A stretch of 64,000 bases of DNA, taken from the NCBI GenBank assembly GCA_013289665.1, contig JABCZN010000001.1, forward strand, positions 620,001 through 684,000, given 5' to 3'. Source of the DNA: Acidobacteriota bacterium. GTDB lineage: Bacteria > Acidobacteriota > Terriglobia > Acidiferrales > UBA7541. The notes beneath the pieces are model-generated. The model had not been told where the DNA came from, did no database searches, and saw only the letters and a list, made by a program, of their open reading frames with translations. Numbering within the stretch: position 1 is the first letter of the stretch; each line of letters starts with the position of its first letter. Shown piece by piece: positions 18,006-26,833 of the stretch. The position numbers and the translations under genes were made by a program.

Positions 18006-19841
18006 ATGAAGACCACGCCCCATTGCTGGTGTGCGTTCGCGCTGACTCTCCTGCTGGCTTCCTCACTCGCGCCACACCTTGCGCGCGCCCGGCAGAGCAC
18101 CGCTCCCACACCCGATGAAGCCAAGCGCTTTATCGAGCACGCGGAGCAGGAACTCTTCGACCTTGGTCTGAAAGCGGAACGCGCCGCCTGGGTGCAGCTC
18201 AATTTCATCACGTTTGACACCGAAATCATTGCCGCAGACGCCCAGGAAGCCGCCAACACCGCCGCCACGAATTACGCCAAGCTGGCCCACCGCTACGACA
18301 AGGCGCCGCTCTCTCCCGAACTTGCCCGAAAGCTGCTGCTCCTCGAGCACGCCACCGAATTTCCCGCGCCCGATGATCCGAAAGCGCAAAAGGAACTCGC
18401 CACAATTCTGACTTCGCTCGGCAGCGATTACGGGAAAGGGAAGTGGTGCCCCGACGGCGCCGCCAAGCCCTGCCTCGACATCACGAAAATCGAACGCCTG
18501 CTTGCCACCAGCCGCGATCCCGAGGAGCTGAAGCGCGCCTGGATCGGCTGGCACGCGATTGGCGCGCCGATGCGCGATCGCTACGCGCGGATGGTGGAAC
18601 TCGGCAACGCCGGCTCGCGTGAACTGGGCTATTCCGATGTCGGGGCGCTCTGGCGCTCCAAGTACGACATGCCTCCCGATGATTTTGCCCGCGAACTGGA
18701 CCGCGTTTGGGAACAACTCCGGCCGCTCTATCTTTCCCTTCATGCCTATGTGCGCGGCCAACTGGCCAAGAAATACGGCAAGGATGTCGTCCCGCCGAAC
18801 AGCCCAATCCCCGCGCATCTTCTCGGCAATCCCTGGGCGCAGGAGTGGAACAACGTCTACGAACTGATGGATTCGCCCAAGCCAGCGCAAAGTTACGACC
18901 TCAGCAAAATCCTGGTGGAGCGCAAGACCGACGCGCGCGGCATGGTGAAATACGGCGAAAACTTTTTCTCCTCGATCGGATTCGCCCCGCTTCCGGATAC
19001 CTTCTGGCAGCGCTCGCTCTTCACTAAGCCGCAGGATCGCGACGTGGTCTGCCACGCCAGCGCCTGGGATGTTGACGACCAAGACGATTTGCGCATTAAG
19101 ATGTGCATTCAGATCACCGAGGAAGATTTCCGCGTCATCCACCACGAGCTGGGTCACAACTACTACCAGCGCGCCTATAACCAGCAACCGCCGCTATTCC
19201 GAGGCAGCGCCAACGACGGTTTCCACGAGGCCGTGGGCGACACGATCGCGCTTTCTGTCACGCCCGAATATCTGAAAACCATAGGCCTGATTGACGCCGT
19301 GCCTCCCGCATCCGGCGACACCGATTATCTTCTTCGTCAGGCCCTCGAAAAGGTGGCGTTTCTCCCGTTCGGACTGGTCATTGACAAGTGGCGCTGGGAA
19401 GTTTTCTCCGGCAAGATCAAGCCCGCCGAATACAACAAATCCTGGTGGGAACTTCGCCAGAAATATCAGGGAATCGCGCCGCCTATCGCGCGCACGGAAG
19501 CCGATTTCGATCCCGGCGCCAAGTACCACGTGCCTGCCAATGTTCCCTACATGCGTTATTTCCTTGCACGCATTTACCAGTTCCAGTTCCAGCGCGCCCT
19601 CTGCAAAACGGCCGGTTACCAGGGCCCGCTGAATCGGTGCTCCATCTACGGAAACAAAGGCGCCGGCGAAAAGTTGAACACGATGCTCAGCCTTGGCGCG
19701 AGCAAGCCGTGGCCCGAAGCGCTCGAATCCATTACCGGCCAACACGAACTCGACGCCAGCGCGTTAGCCGATTATTTCGCCCCGCTGAAAACCTGGCTCG
19801 ACACCCAAAACGAGAAGAACAACTACCCCGTAGGCTGGTGA
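18006..19841 (+). CDS. M2 family peptidyl-dipeptidase (ACE homologue), secreted
   Basis: This 611-residue zinc metallopeptidase has a signal peptide (TLLLASSLAPHLARA, cut near residue 28). The active-site HELGH is at residues 380-384 within IHHELGHNYYQRAY, and the third ligand Glu lies in NDGFHEAVGDTI, as in angiotensin-converting enzyme. Other M2 features are SASAWD-like CHASAWDV and VPYMRYFLARIYQFQFQ. It probably removes dipeptides from peptide C-termini in the periplasm. The ATG at 18006 is preceded by AAGGAAACC. Confidence 0.93.
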   Translation: MKTTPHCWCAFALTLLLASSLAPHLARARQSTAPTPDEAKRFIEHAEQELFDLGLKAERAAWVQLNFITFDTEIIAADAQEAANTAATNYAKLAHRYDKAPLSPELARKLLLLEHATEFPAPDDPKAQKELATILTSLGSDYGKGKWCPDGAAKPCLDITKIERLLATSRDPEELKRAWIGWHAIGAPMRDRYARMVELGNAGSRELGYSDVGALWRSKYDMPPDDFARELDRVWEQLRPLYLSLHAYVRGQLAKKYGKDVVPPNSPIPAHLLGNPWAQEWNNVYELMDSPKPAQSYDLSKILVERKTDARGMVKYGENFFSSIGFAPLPDTFWQRSLFTKPQDRDVVCHASAWDVDDQDDLRIKMCIQITEEDFRVIHHELGHNYYQRAYNQQPPLFRGSANDGFHEAVGDTIALSVTPEYLKTIGLIDAVPPASGDTDYLLRQALEKVAFLPFGLVIDKWRWEVFSGKIKPAEYNKSWWELRQKYQGIAPPIARTEADFDPGAKYHVPANVPYMRYFLARIYQFQFQRALCKTAGYQGPLNRCSIYGNKGAGEKLNTMLSLGASKPWPEALESITGQHELDASALADYFAPLKTWLDTQNEKNNYPVGW

Positions 19842-20050
19842 GCGGAGCGTACCTGACCAGGTCGGCGACGCACTTTCTTTGCTTCAACTCTGCGACCTTT
19901 GCGCCCTTTCTCTCTGAACTCTGCGCCAAATCTGGCCCGTTTCTTTCCGTTTCGCAATGCACACCAAACCTCCGAAGCAAAACGTGCGCGAAGTGTCCTC
20001 ATAAGCTAAACTTTTAGACGCTATATACAGAAGCATCACCCGAGGATCTC

Positions 20051-21199
20051 GTGGATTTCACCTTCACCGAAGAGCAAAAGCACCTCCGCAAGTCCGTCCG
20101 TGAATTCGCCGAAGGCGAAATCGCGCCGCACGTCATGGAGTGGGACGAAGCCTCGCACTTCCCCCTCGAACTTCTCCCCAAGCTTGCCGAAATGGGCCTC
20201 CTCGGCGTCATCTTTCCCGAGGAATACGGCGGCACCGGCCTCGGCTACATCGAATACGCGACCGTGATCGAAGAACTCTCGCGCGTGGACGGTTCCGTCG
20301 GGCTCTTCGTGGCCGCGCACAATTCGCTGTGCTCCAACCACATCTATAAATTCGGCACCGAGGCGCAAAAGCGCAAATACCTCGTCCCGCTCGCCCAGGG
20401 CAAGAAACTCGGCGCATGGTCGCTCACCGAACCGGAAGCAGGCTCGGATGCCGGCGGCACCCGTAGCACTGCCGTGCGCAACGGGAGCGACTGGATTCTC
20501 AACGGCTCGAAAACCTTCACCACCAACGGCCGCTATGCCGACACGTGCGTAGCCATGGCCGTCACCGACAAAGTCAAAGGCTCGCACGGCATCAGCGCTT
20601 TCATCCTGGAAAAGGGAATGCCCGGCTTTCGCCCCGGCAAAAAGGAAAACAAGCTTGGCATGCGAGCCAGCGATACTTCCGAGGTCATCTTCACCGACTG
20701 CAAAGTGCCTGCTGAAAATCTTCTCGGTCCCGAAGGGGAAGGTTTTACTGGCAGTCTGAAAATTCTCGATGGGGGCCGCATCTCGATCGCCGCTCTCGGC
20801 CTTGGCATGGCGCAAGGCGCGCTTGAAGCCGCAGTGCGATACGCCAAGCAGCGCAAGCAATTCGGCCAGGCCATCAGCGAATTTCAGGCCATCCAGTTCA
20901 AGCTGGCCGATATGGCCACGGAAGTGGAAGCCGCGCGCCTGCTCGTTTATCAGGCCGCCTGGTTCGCCGATCAGAAAGATGTCCGCTTCACGCGAGAATC
21001 CAGCATGGCAAAACTTTTCGCCAGCGAGGTTGCGGTCCGCGTGGCCAACGAATGCGTGCAGATCCACGGCGGGTACGGTTTCATAAAGGACTACCCCGCC
21101 GAAAAGTATTATCGCGACGTCAAGCTCTGCACCATCGGCGAGGGCACCAGTGAAATTCAAAAGTTGGTCATTGCCCGCCAGCTCCTGGGCAAAAAATAG
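20051..21199 (+). CDS. Acyl-CoA dehydrogenase
   Basis: This 382-residue FAD flavoenzyme oxidises an acyl-CoA to the enoyl-CoA and passes electrons to ETF. It starts at GTG 20051 ([19 protein letters not shown]). Family signatures are [33 protein letters not shown], and the C-terminal [20 protein letters not shown] followed by [18 protein letters not shown]. The catalytic base is expected just before YGF/at the GYG region or in the helix G position; chain-length specificity cannot be read. The MeaB gene follows, which fits branched-chain or propionyl-CoA breakdown. Confidence 0.92.
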   Translation: MDFTFTEEQKHLRKSVREFAEGEIAPHVMEWDEASHFPLELLPKLAEMGLLGVIFPEEYGGTGLGYIEYATVIEELSRVDGSVGLFVAAHNSLCSNHIYKFGTEAQKRKYLVPLAQGKKLGAWSLTEPEAGSDAGGTRSTAVRNGSDWILNGSKTFTTNGRYADTCVAMAVTDKVKGSHGISAFILEKGMPGFRPGKKENKLGMRASDTSEVIFTDCKVPAENLLGPEGEGFTGSLKILDGGRISIAALGLGMAQGALEAAVRYAKQRKQFGQAISEFQAIQFKLADMATEVEAARLLVYQAAWFADQKDVRFTRESSMAKLFASEVAVRVANECVQIHGGYGFIKDYPAEKYYRDVKLCTIGEGTSEIQKLVIARQLLGKK

Positions 21200-21217
21200 T
21201 GGGCGCGATCATCGCCC

Positions 21218-21311
21218 GTAGCTCACCCCTTCATGGGTACGGGTTTCCATAACCCGGGCAACCAACGAAACCCCGAGGCCCTGCCTCGGGCAAGCTGGAG
21301 CCCGGAGCTAC
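21218..21311. repeat. Structured intergenic element with nested inverted repeats
   Basis: GTAGCTC at 21218 pairs with GAGCTAC ending at 21311. Inside are GGGTT-tccat-AACCC (21241-21255) and CCCGAGGC-cct-GCCTCGGG (21272-21290). It lies between the acyl-CoA dehydrogenase gene and meaB. It looks like a dispersed palindromic element rather than an RNA gene. Confidence 0.45.
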
Positions 21312-21406
21312 AAACCGCCTGCGGATGACCCATTTTGGGAGTTGAGGTAGTCTGCTAGAGGTATGCTCCCGTTCGCCACCTTCTGTTCGCATGGATTCGT
21401 TTCGCA

Positions 21407-22366
21407 ATGACAGTTGCCGTTGACGACTGGGCCGCCAAGGTCCGCGCTGGCGACGTACGGGCCATCTCTCGTGCGATCACGACGATTGAGAATCATTCGG
21501 CGGAATCCGAAGAATTGTTGCGGCAGCTTTTCCCCCATACTGGAAAAGCCTATCTCACGGGCGTCACGGGGGCGCCGGGCACGGGGAAGAGCACGCTCGT
21601 CGACCGCCTCGCCGCCTATCACCGCAAGCGTGAGGACCGCGTCGGCGTTATTGCCGTTGATCCCACAAGTCCTTACTCCGGTGGGGCGATTCTCGGCGAC
21701 CGCATCCGCATGCAGGGTCACGCGAGTGACACCGGCATCTTCATCCGCTCGATGGCTACGCGGGGATTCCTCGGCGGCCTCGCGCGTTCCACCGCCGAAG
21801 TTGCGCTTCTGCTCGATGCCGCCGGAAAACGGCAGGTGCTCATTGAAACCGTTGGCGTCGGCCAGGACGAAATCGACATCGTGCGGCTCGCCGATTGCGT
21901 GCTCGTGGTTCTTGTTCCGGGCCTTGGCGACGATATTCAGAACATGAAAGCCGGCCTGATGGAAATCGGCGACATCTTCGTTCTCAACAAGGCCGATCGC
22001 GAAGGCGCCGACCGCCTTGAAGAGCAGCTCCACGCCATGCTCTCGCTGGTCATGCCTCGCGACGGCTGGCATCCGCCGGTGCTCCGCACCGTGGCCACGG
22101 AAAATCGCGGCGTGGAGGAGCTTGCTTCCACCGTCGAGAAATTCCGCAAGCATTTCGAATCCAGCGGCCAGCGCCGCCAGAAGCACATCGAGCTCTGGCA
22201 GAACCGCCTGATCGAAATGCTCGAGTCACGCCTTCTGGAAAAAGTCCTCGGCGGCAAGGAAGGCGAAGCCCGCCTGCGCGCCCTGGCCGCGGAAGTCGCG
22301 GAGCGAAGAAAGGATCCATTCACTGCCGTCTCAGAAATTCTGAAGGGAGCCAAATCGGATTTGTAG
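21407..22366 (+). CDS. meaB: MeaB-type GTPase, methylmalonyl-CoA mutase chaperone
   Basis: This 319-residue G3E P-loop GTPase protects and reloads adenosylcobalamin-dependent methylmalonyl-CoA mutase. The Walker A segment is GAPGTGKSTLVDRLA. GVIAVDPTSPYSGGAILGDRIRM, MATRGFLGGLA and ETVGVGQDEIDI are diagnostic of the MeaB/ArgK branch. NKADREGA gives the guanine-specificity motif. No mutase gene is in the window. Confidence 0.93.
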   Translation: MTVAVDDWAAKVRAGDVRAISRAITTIENHSAESEELLRQLFPHTGKAYLTGVTGAPGTGKSTLVDRLAAYHRKREDRVGVIAVDPTSPYSGGAILGDRIRMQGHASDTGIFIRSMATRGFLGGLARSTAEVALLLDAAGKRQVLIETVGVGQDEIDIVRLADCVLVVLVPGLGDDIQNMKAGLMEIGDIFVLNKADREGADRLEEQLHAMLSLVMPRDGWHPPVLRTVATENRGVEELASTVEKFRKHFESSGQRRQKHIELWQNRLIEMLESRLLEKVLGGKEGEARLRALAAEVAERRKDPFTAVSEILKGAKSDL

Positions 22367-22440
22367 GGCCCGCCTTCCGAGGGGACCGCGGTGGTGCCGA
22401 CACGCACCCTCGCACGGACGGCCTCAGAAGGCCGTCCCTA
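22367..22440. repeat. REP-like palindromic repeat
   Basis: The segment starts TAGGGCCCGCCTTCCGAGG and ends with a perfect hairpin, GGACGGCCT-caga-AGGCCGTCC (22416-22437), followed by CTACAA. The two ends read as head-to-head copies of one TGTAGGG(A/C)CGGCCTTC-like unit. Confidence 0.5.
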
Positions 22441-22462
22441 CAAACTTCGAACATTTTCGCGT

Positions 22463-23305
22463 ATGCACCTGGGTGACATCGAAATTCGGTATCTCGACGG
22501 CGGCAACTTCTGCCTCGATGGCGGGGCCATGTTTGGCGTCGTCCCCAAAGTATTCTGGGACAAAAAATCAACGCCCGACGTGAAGAATCGCATCCGTCTG
22601 CGCGCCAACTCGCTGCTGGTCCGCGCCCACGGAAAGACCATCGTCATCGAAACCGGCAACGGCACCAAGTGGGACTCCAAGCAGCGCGCTATCTACGCCG
22701 TGCAGGAAGGCGACCCGCTCGTTGATTCCCTCGCCGAAAACGGCGTCCAGCCGCACGAAGTCGATTTGGTGATCAATACGCATCTGCACTTCGACCACGC
22801 GGGCGGAAACACGCGCATCGAAAACGGCCGCGCCGTCCCGGTCTTCCCCTGCGCCCGCTACGTCGTGCAGCGCGCCGAGTTAGCGCACGCCAGCGTTCCC
22901 ACCGAGCGTGACCGCGCCAGTTATTTTCCCGAAAATTTCCAGCCCATCACCGAAGCCGGTCTATGGGACTTCGTTGAAGGCGACATGCAAATCCTCCCCG
23001 GCATCTCCGTCGCCGGAATCCCCGGCCACAACGCCAATATTCAGGCTGTCATCCTCAGCGGTGGCGGAAATACGTTGGCCTTTGTTGCGGATTTGCTCCC
23101 GACACGGCACCATATTCCTTTGCCCTGGATCATGGCTTACGACCTGTACCCGCTGCAGACGCTGGAAACAAAACGCAGGTGGCTGCCGCGCATGGCAAAG
23201 GAAAACTGGATGGTCGTCTTCGGGCACGATCCCGACGTCGCCGCGGCAGCGCTTCATGAGCGCGATGGCAAGATCGAATTCGAACCGGTGGATCTGAACC
23301 GGTAA
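22463..23305 (+). CDS. MBL-fold metallo-hydrolase
   Basis: This 280-residue metallo-beta-lactamase-fold hydrolase starts at MHLGDIEIRYLDGG. The metal motif HLHFDH is at residues 107-112 (INTHLHFDHAGG). Further ligands are likely in GIPGHNANIQ and FGHDPDV. FVADLLPTRHHI and MAYDLYP are like the AttM/quorum-quenching-like and general MBL subgroup, but the substrate is not inferable. The longer frame from 22391 runs through the palindromic repeat and is rejected. Confidence 0.85.
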   Translation: MHLGDIEIRYLDGGNFCLDGGAMFGVVPKVFWDKKSTPDVKNRIRLRANSLLVRAHGKTIVIETGNGTKWDSKQRAIYAVQEGDPLVDSLAENGVQPHEVDLVINTHLHFDHAGGNTRIENGRAVPVFPCARYVVQRAELAHASVPTERDRASYFPENFQPITEAGLWDFVEGDMQILPGISVAGIPGHNANIQAVILSGGGNTLAFVADLLPTRHHIPLPWIMAYDLYPLQTLETKRRWLPRMAKENWMVVFGHDPDVAAAALHERDGKIEFEPVDLNR

Positions 23306-23322
23306 TTCCCAGGAGAAAACGC

Positions 23323-24231
23323 ATGGCTGGCACAAAAAAGGCCCAGGGAAAATCTGCGCGGACGAAAGAACCGCTCGCGGAAATCGGCGTGATCGGTGGC
23401 AGCGGCCTCTACGCGATGAGCGGCCTCACCAACACCCGCGAATTGAGCGTCAAAACCCCGTTCGGCGACCCGTCCGACAAGATCGTTCTCGGCACGTTCG
23501 AAGGCAAGCGTGTCGCCTTCCTCGCCCGCCACGGCCGGGGTCATCGCATTCTTCCCAGCGAACTGAACTTCCGCGCCAATATCTACGCCATGAAACTCCT
23601 CGGCGTCCAACGCATTATTTCCGTCAGCGCCGTTGGCTCGCTGCAGGAAGATCTGCGTCCCGGAGAATTTCTCGTGCCCGACCAGTTTTTCGACAGCACC
23701 AAGGGCCGCATCTCCACATTCTTCGGCAACGGACTGGTCGCCCACGTCGCGTTCGACAAGCCCACGTGCGCGCAACTCTCCACCGTTCTCGCCGATGCTT
23801 GCGTCTCCATGGCCGTTCCCGTCCATCGCAAGGGCACGTATATCAACATGGAAGGCCCGCAATTTTCCACGCTCGCCGAAGCGCATTTCCATCGCGCCAT
23901 GAAATTCGACGTGATCGGCATGACCAATGTCACCGAAGCGAAGCTCGCGCGCGAAGCCGAGATTTGCTATGCCACCGTCGCCATGATCACCGATTACGAT
24001 TGCTGGCACCCCGAGCACGAGTCCGTCACCGCTTCGCAAATCATCGTCACGCTCAACCAGAACGCCAGCAACGCGCAAAACGTGGTCCGTGAGGCCGTGA
24101 AGACCATGCCCGCCGAGCGCAAATGCAAATGTGGGGCCGCCCTTGCGCATTCCCTGATCACCGATTTCAAACTGGTGCCTGAAAAAACCAAGAAAAATCT
24201 TGCCGCCATCATCGGCAAGTATCTGTCCTAG
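23323..24231 (+). CDS. mtnP: S-methyl-5'-thioadenosine phosphorylase
   Basis: This purine phosphorylase splits methylthioadenosine into adenine and 5-methylthioribose-1-phosphate in methionine salvage. It has 302 residues with a Lys-rich N-terminal tail. Signatures are IGVIGGSGLYAMSGL, LARHGRGHRILPSELNFRAN, SAVGSLQEDLRPGEF, the substrate loop YINMEGPQFSTLAE, and IGMTNVTEAKLAREAEICY with MITDYDCWH. ATG 23323 follows AGGAG. The PfkB kinase gene follows nine bases after the stop. Confidence 0.93.
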   Translation: MAGTKKAQGKSARTKEPLAEIGVIGGSGLYAMSGLTNTRELSVKTPFGDPSDKIVLGTFEGKRVAFLARHGRGHRILPSELNFRANIYAMKLLGVQRIISVSAVGSLQEDLRPGEFLVPDQFFDSTKGRISTFFGNGLVAHVAFDKPTCAQLSTVLADACVSMAVPVHRKGTYINMEGPQFSTLAEAHFHRAMKFDVIGMTNVTEAKLAREAEICYATVAMITDYDCWHPEHESVTASQIIVTLNQNASNAQNVVREAVKTMPAERKCKCGAALAHSLITDFKLVPEKTKKNLAAIIGKYLS

Positions 24232-24240
24232 GAGAAACCC

Positions 24241-25149
24241 GTGTCCCTGCTCGTCGTTGGCTCCGTGGCGTACGATGCTCTCGAAAGTCCCTACGGAAAG
24301 GTGGAACGCACTCTCGGCGGTGCCGCAACATATTTCTCCGTTTCGGCGAGTTTTTTCACGCACGTCAATCTTGTTGGCATCGTTGGGGACGACTTTGATC
24401 CGAAAGACGAAGCCATTCTGAGGAAGCGGTCCATCGACATCGAGGGCCTGGAGCGCAAGGAAGGGAAGTGCTTCTTCTGGGCCGGGCGCTACTCTGAAAA
24501 TCTCAACGAGCGCGTCACCCTGGTTACCGACCTGAATGTCTTCGCGGAGTTCAAACCGCGCCTGCCCGAGAAATATCGCAACTCCGAGTTCGTCTTCCTT
24601 GCCAACATCGCGCCCGATCTCCAGAGCGACGTCCTTCATCAGGTCAAGGGCACGCCAAAACTTGTGGCCATGGACACCATGAACTACTGGATCGAGCGCA
24701 CCAACGCCGACCTTCGCGAAACGCTGGGCCACGTTGACATTCTAATGATCAACGACTCGGAAACGCGCCAGCTTTCCAGCGAGCACAATCTTCTCCGAGC
24801 CGCAAAACACATCTTCAAAATGGGCCCCTCCACACTGGTCGTGAAACGTGGAGAATACGGCGCCATGCTGGTGGATAAAAACGGCGTCTTCTCGGTGCCC
24901 GCTTTCCCGCTCGAGGAGCCGCACGATCCCACGGGCGCCGGCGACAGTTTCGCAGGCGGCTTTATGGGCTATCTAGCCGGAGCTGGCAGCACGTCCGATG
25001 CTTCGCTCCGCCGCGCCATGGTTTATGGCTCGGTCCTCGGCAGCTTCACCGTCGAACGCTTCGGCCTGGAGCGCCTGCTCAAGCTCAAAAAGTCCGAGAT
25101 ACACGCCAGGGCACGGCACTTTTCGAAATTGACCCAATTCAAGCTTTAG
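24241..25149 (+). CDS. PfkB family sugar/nucleoside kinase
   Basis: This 302-residue ribokinase-fold kinase starts at GTG 24241 after AGGAG. GGAATYFSVSASFF is the substrate-side signature. DPTGAGDSFAGGFMGYLA carries the catalytic Asp of the GAGD motif. LMINDSETRQLS is the usual kinase-core NxxE-like element. The tight link with mtnP suggests a substrate from nucleoside salvage (adenosine, ribose or methylthioribose type). The known methylthioribose kinase MtnK is of another fold, so this is only an inference. Confidence 0.88.
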   Translation: MSLLVVGSVAYDALESPYGKVERTLGGAATYFSVSASFFTHVNLVGIVGDDFDPKDEAILRKRSIDIEGLERKEGKCFFWAGRYSENLNERVTLVTDLNVFAEFKPRLPEKYRNSEFVFLANIAPDLQSDVLHQVKGTPKLVAMDTMNYWIERTNADLRETLGHVDILMINDSETRQLSSEHNLLRAAKHIFKMGPSTLVVKRGEYGAMLVDKNGVFSVPAFPLEEPHDPTGAGDSFAGGFMGYLAGAGSTSDASLRRAMVYGSVLGSFTVERFGLERLLKLKKSEIHARARHFSKLTQFKL

Positions 25150-25189
25150 GCGGTAGAATTTTCTTGGGGCGGGTGAATTCCTGGCGACC

Positions 25190-25852
25190 ATGCTTTCCTT
25201 TCAGCAAATGTTTGTGCGGCTCATTTTCTCCGCCGGTCTCGGCGCGACCATCGGCGTCGAACGCGAAATCCGCCGGCGTCCCGCAGGAATCCGCACCAGC
25301 ATGTTTGTCTGCATGGCCACCGCGCTCTTCACCATGCTCTCGGGTCAAATTGCGCACCTCTGGGGAGACTCCAGCACCACGCGCATAGCCTCCAACATCG
25401 TTCAGGGCATCGGTTTTCTTGGCGCCGGCGCGATCATAAAAGAAAGCGGCGGGCTCGTTGGCATGACCACCGCCGCAACTATTTTTGTGGAGGCAGCTAT
25501 CGGCATGGCCGTAGGAGGCGGGCTCTACAGTCTTGCCGGTTCGGCAACCGTAATCGTTCTGTTTGGTTTGGTCGTCCTCGGTTGGTGCTCAGAGAGATTG
25601 AATCTCAAGGCGCGGCTGCTGCTGTTCCGGTTCACCACCAGCCATGCGGAAAATGTGGCCGGAGAGGTGCAGAGGCTTCTCTCTGGCATGAAGATTCTGG
25701 TGCAGCAATTCCGGGTCTCCATGGCGGGCACAAGTTCCATCGTCGAGTTCGAAGCCGTTGTAAGCCACAAGCAACAGGTTGAGATCGTCACGCAGCTAAG
25801 CCGGCAAGGCGTTATCACCGAGGTCATTCCCGTCGAAGGCCATCACGGATGA
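25190..25852 (+). CDS. MgtC/SapB family membrane protein
   Basis: This 220-residue protein has the MgtC/SapB N-terminal domain. Its helices include RLIFSAGLGATIGVEREIRRRPAGIRTSM, VCMATALFTMLSG, NIVQGIGFLGAGAIIKESGG and GMTTAATIFVEAAIGMAVGGG. A cytosolic ACT-like C-terminal domain follows. MgtC proteins affect Mg2+ limitation survival and F-ATPase, but the role of most homologues is unknown. It overlaps the next gene by four bases. Confidence 0.9.
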   Translation: MLSFQQMFVRLIFSAGLGATIGVEREIRRRPAGIRTSMFVCMATALFTMLSGQIAHLWGDSSTTRIASNIVQGIGFLGAGAIIKESGGLVGMTTAATIFVEAAIGMAVGGGLYSLAGSATVIVLFGLVVLGWCSERLNLKARLLLFRFTTSHAENVAGEVQRLLSGMKILVQQFRVSMAGTSSIVEFEAVVSHKQQVEIVTQLSRQGVITEVIPVEGHHG

Positions 25853-26796
25853 CCCGCCACATCCACAGCCTGGAAAAACCAAAAGCGCTTCGCAAGGGGG
25901 CGCGCCTTGGTATAGTTTCCCCGTCTTCTCCGGCTGACGCAGCCGCGATATGCGCTGGCGTTGCCGAACTTCGCCGTCTGGGATTTCAGGTCGAAGAGCC
26001 GGCGGCGATGGAGCCTCAAGGCTACTTTGCCGCGAGTCACAACGAGCGCCTCCAGCAATTCTGCAAGACCGTCCACGACAAGCGCATTGACGGCGTGATT
26101 GCCGCGCGTGGTGGCTACGGAGCCAATTACCTTGTCGATTTTCGCCTTGCCACGCGCCTGCTGGGCCCCAAGTGCGTCGTCGGCTTCAGCGATCTCAGCA
26201 TCATTCAGCTGTTGCTCGGAGAAGCGCGAGGCTGGGCCGGATTCTACGGGCCGATGGTCGCTGCCGGTTTCAATCATGGGGCGGATCGCCCTTCAGGCTA
26301 TGACATGGTCTCCTTCCTGCAAGCTGTCAGCGAAACGAAATCCAAATGGAGAATTCCCCTGCGTGGGGAAACGCTTGCCCAGGGTACTGCGACAGGCCGC
26401 ATAGTTGGCGGCTGTCTAACTATGCTGCAAACTACGCTGGGCACCGGGCTTGATCCGAACACCAAGGATGCCATCCTCGTCCTGGAAGATCGCGGAATGA
26501 AGCCCTACCAGGTTGACCGCGCGCTCCGCCATTTGTACCAGGCGGGAATTTTTGAAAAAGTCGCGGGCATACTTCTCGGCGATTTCCCCGACTGTGATCC
26601 TCCCTCCCGTGGCAGCCAAATCGTTCCCGAGATCTGCGCGGAAATCCTTGGTGCGCTCGACGTGCCGATCGTTTTCGGCGCTCCTATCGGCCACACCAAC
26701 CGGCCCATGCTCACGATTCCCTTGGGTGTTCGCGCAAAATTGCACGCCAAGGGAGAAGGGACGCTCGAAATTCTCGAACCAGCGGTTGTCGATTAA
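25849..26796 (+). CDS. ldcA: LD-carboxypeptidase (peptidase S66)
   Basis: This 315-residue serine peptidase family S66 enzyme removes the terminal D-Ala from murein tetrapeptides in the cytoplasm. It has GIVSPSSPADAAA at the N-terminus. RGGYGANYLVDF is the conserved strand, and the nucleophile Ser lies in VVGFSDLS-type context (CVVGFSDLSIIQL). GRIVGGCLTMLQTTLGT and VLVLEDRG-like ILVLEDRGMKPYQVDR follow. GAPIGHTNRPMLTIPLGV carries the catalytic His. mpl is next, so recycled peptide can pass between the two steps. Confidence 0.92.
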   Translation: MTRHIHSLEKPKALRKGARLGIVSPSSPADAAAICAGVAELRRLGFQVEEPAAMEPQGYFAASHNERLQQFCKTVHDKRIDGVIAARGGYGANYLVDFRLATRLLGPKCVVGFSDLSIIQLLLGEARGWAGFYGPMVAAGFNHGADRPSGYDMVSFLQAVSETKSKWRIPLRGETLAQGTATGRIVGGCLTMLQTTLGTGLDPNTKDAILVLEDRGMKPYQVDRALRHLYQAGIFEKVAGILLGDFPDCDPPSRGSQIVPEICAEILGALDVPIVFGAPIGHTNRPMLTIPLGVRAKLHAKGEGTLEILEPAVVD

Positions 26797-26804
26797 ACTG
26801 TAGT

Positions 26805-26824
26805 GGCCGACCTTTAGGTCGGCC
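26805..26824. repeat. Short palindromic hairpin between ldcA and mpl
   Basis: GGCCGACC-ttta-GGTCGGCC is a perfect 8-bp stem with a 4-nt loop, starting 8 nt after the ldcA stop. No T tract follows, and mpl starts at 26834. It resembles the other gcGGCC(A)-type palindromes in the window. Confidence 0.5.
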
Positions 26825-26833
26825 GAAACGCTT

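Noticed and set aside
21218..21311. tRNA or riboswitch in the gap before meaB
   Set aside because: The TAGCTCA-like stretch is not part of a cloverleaf and no T-loop sequence is present; nested palindromes explain it better.
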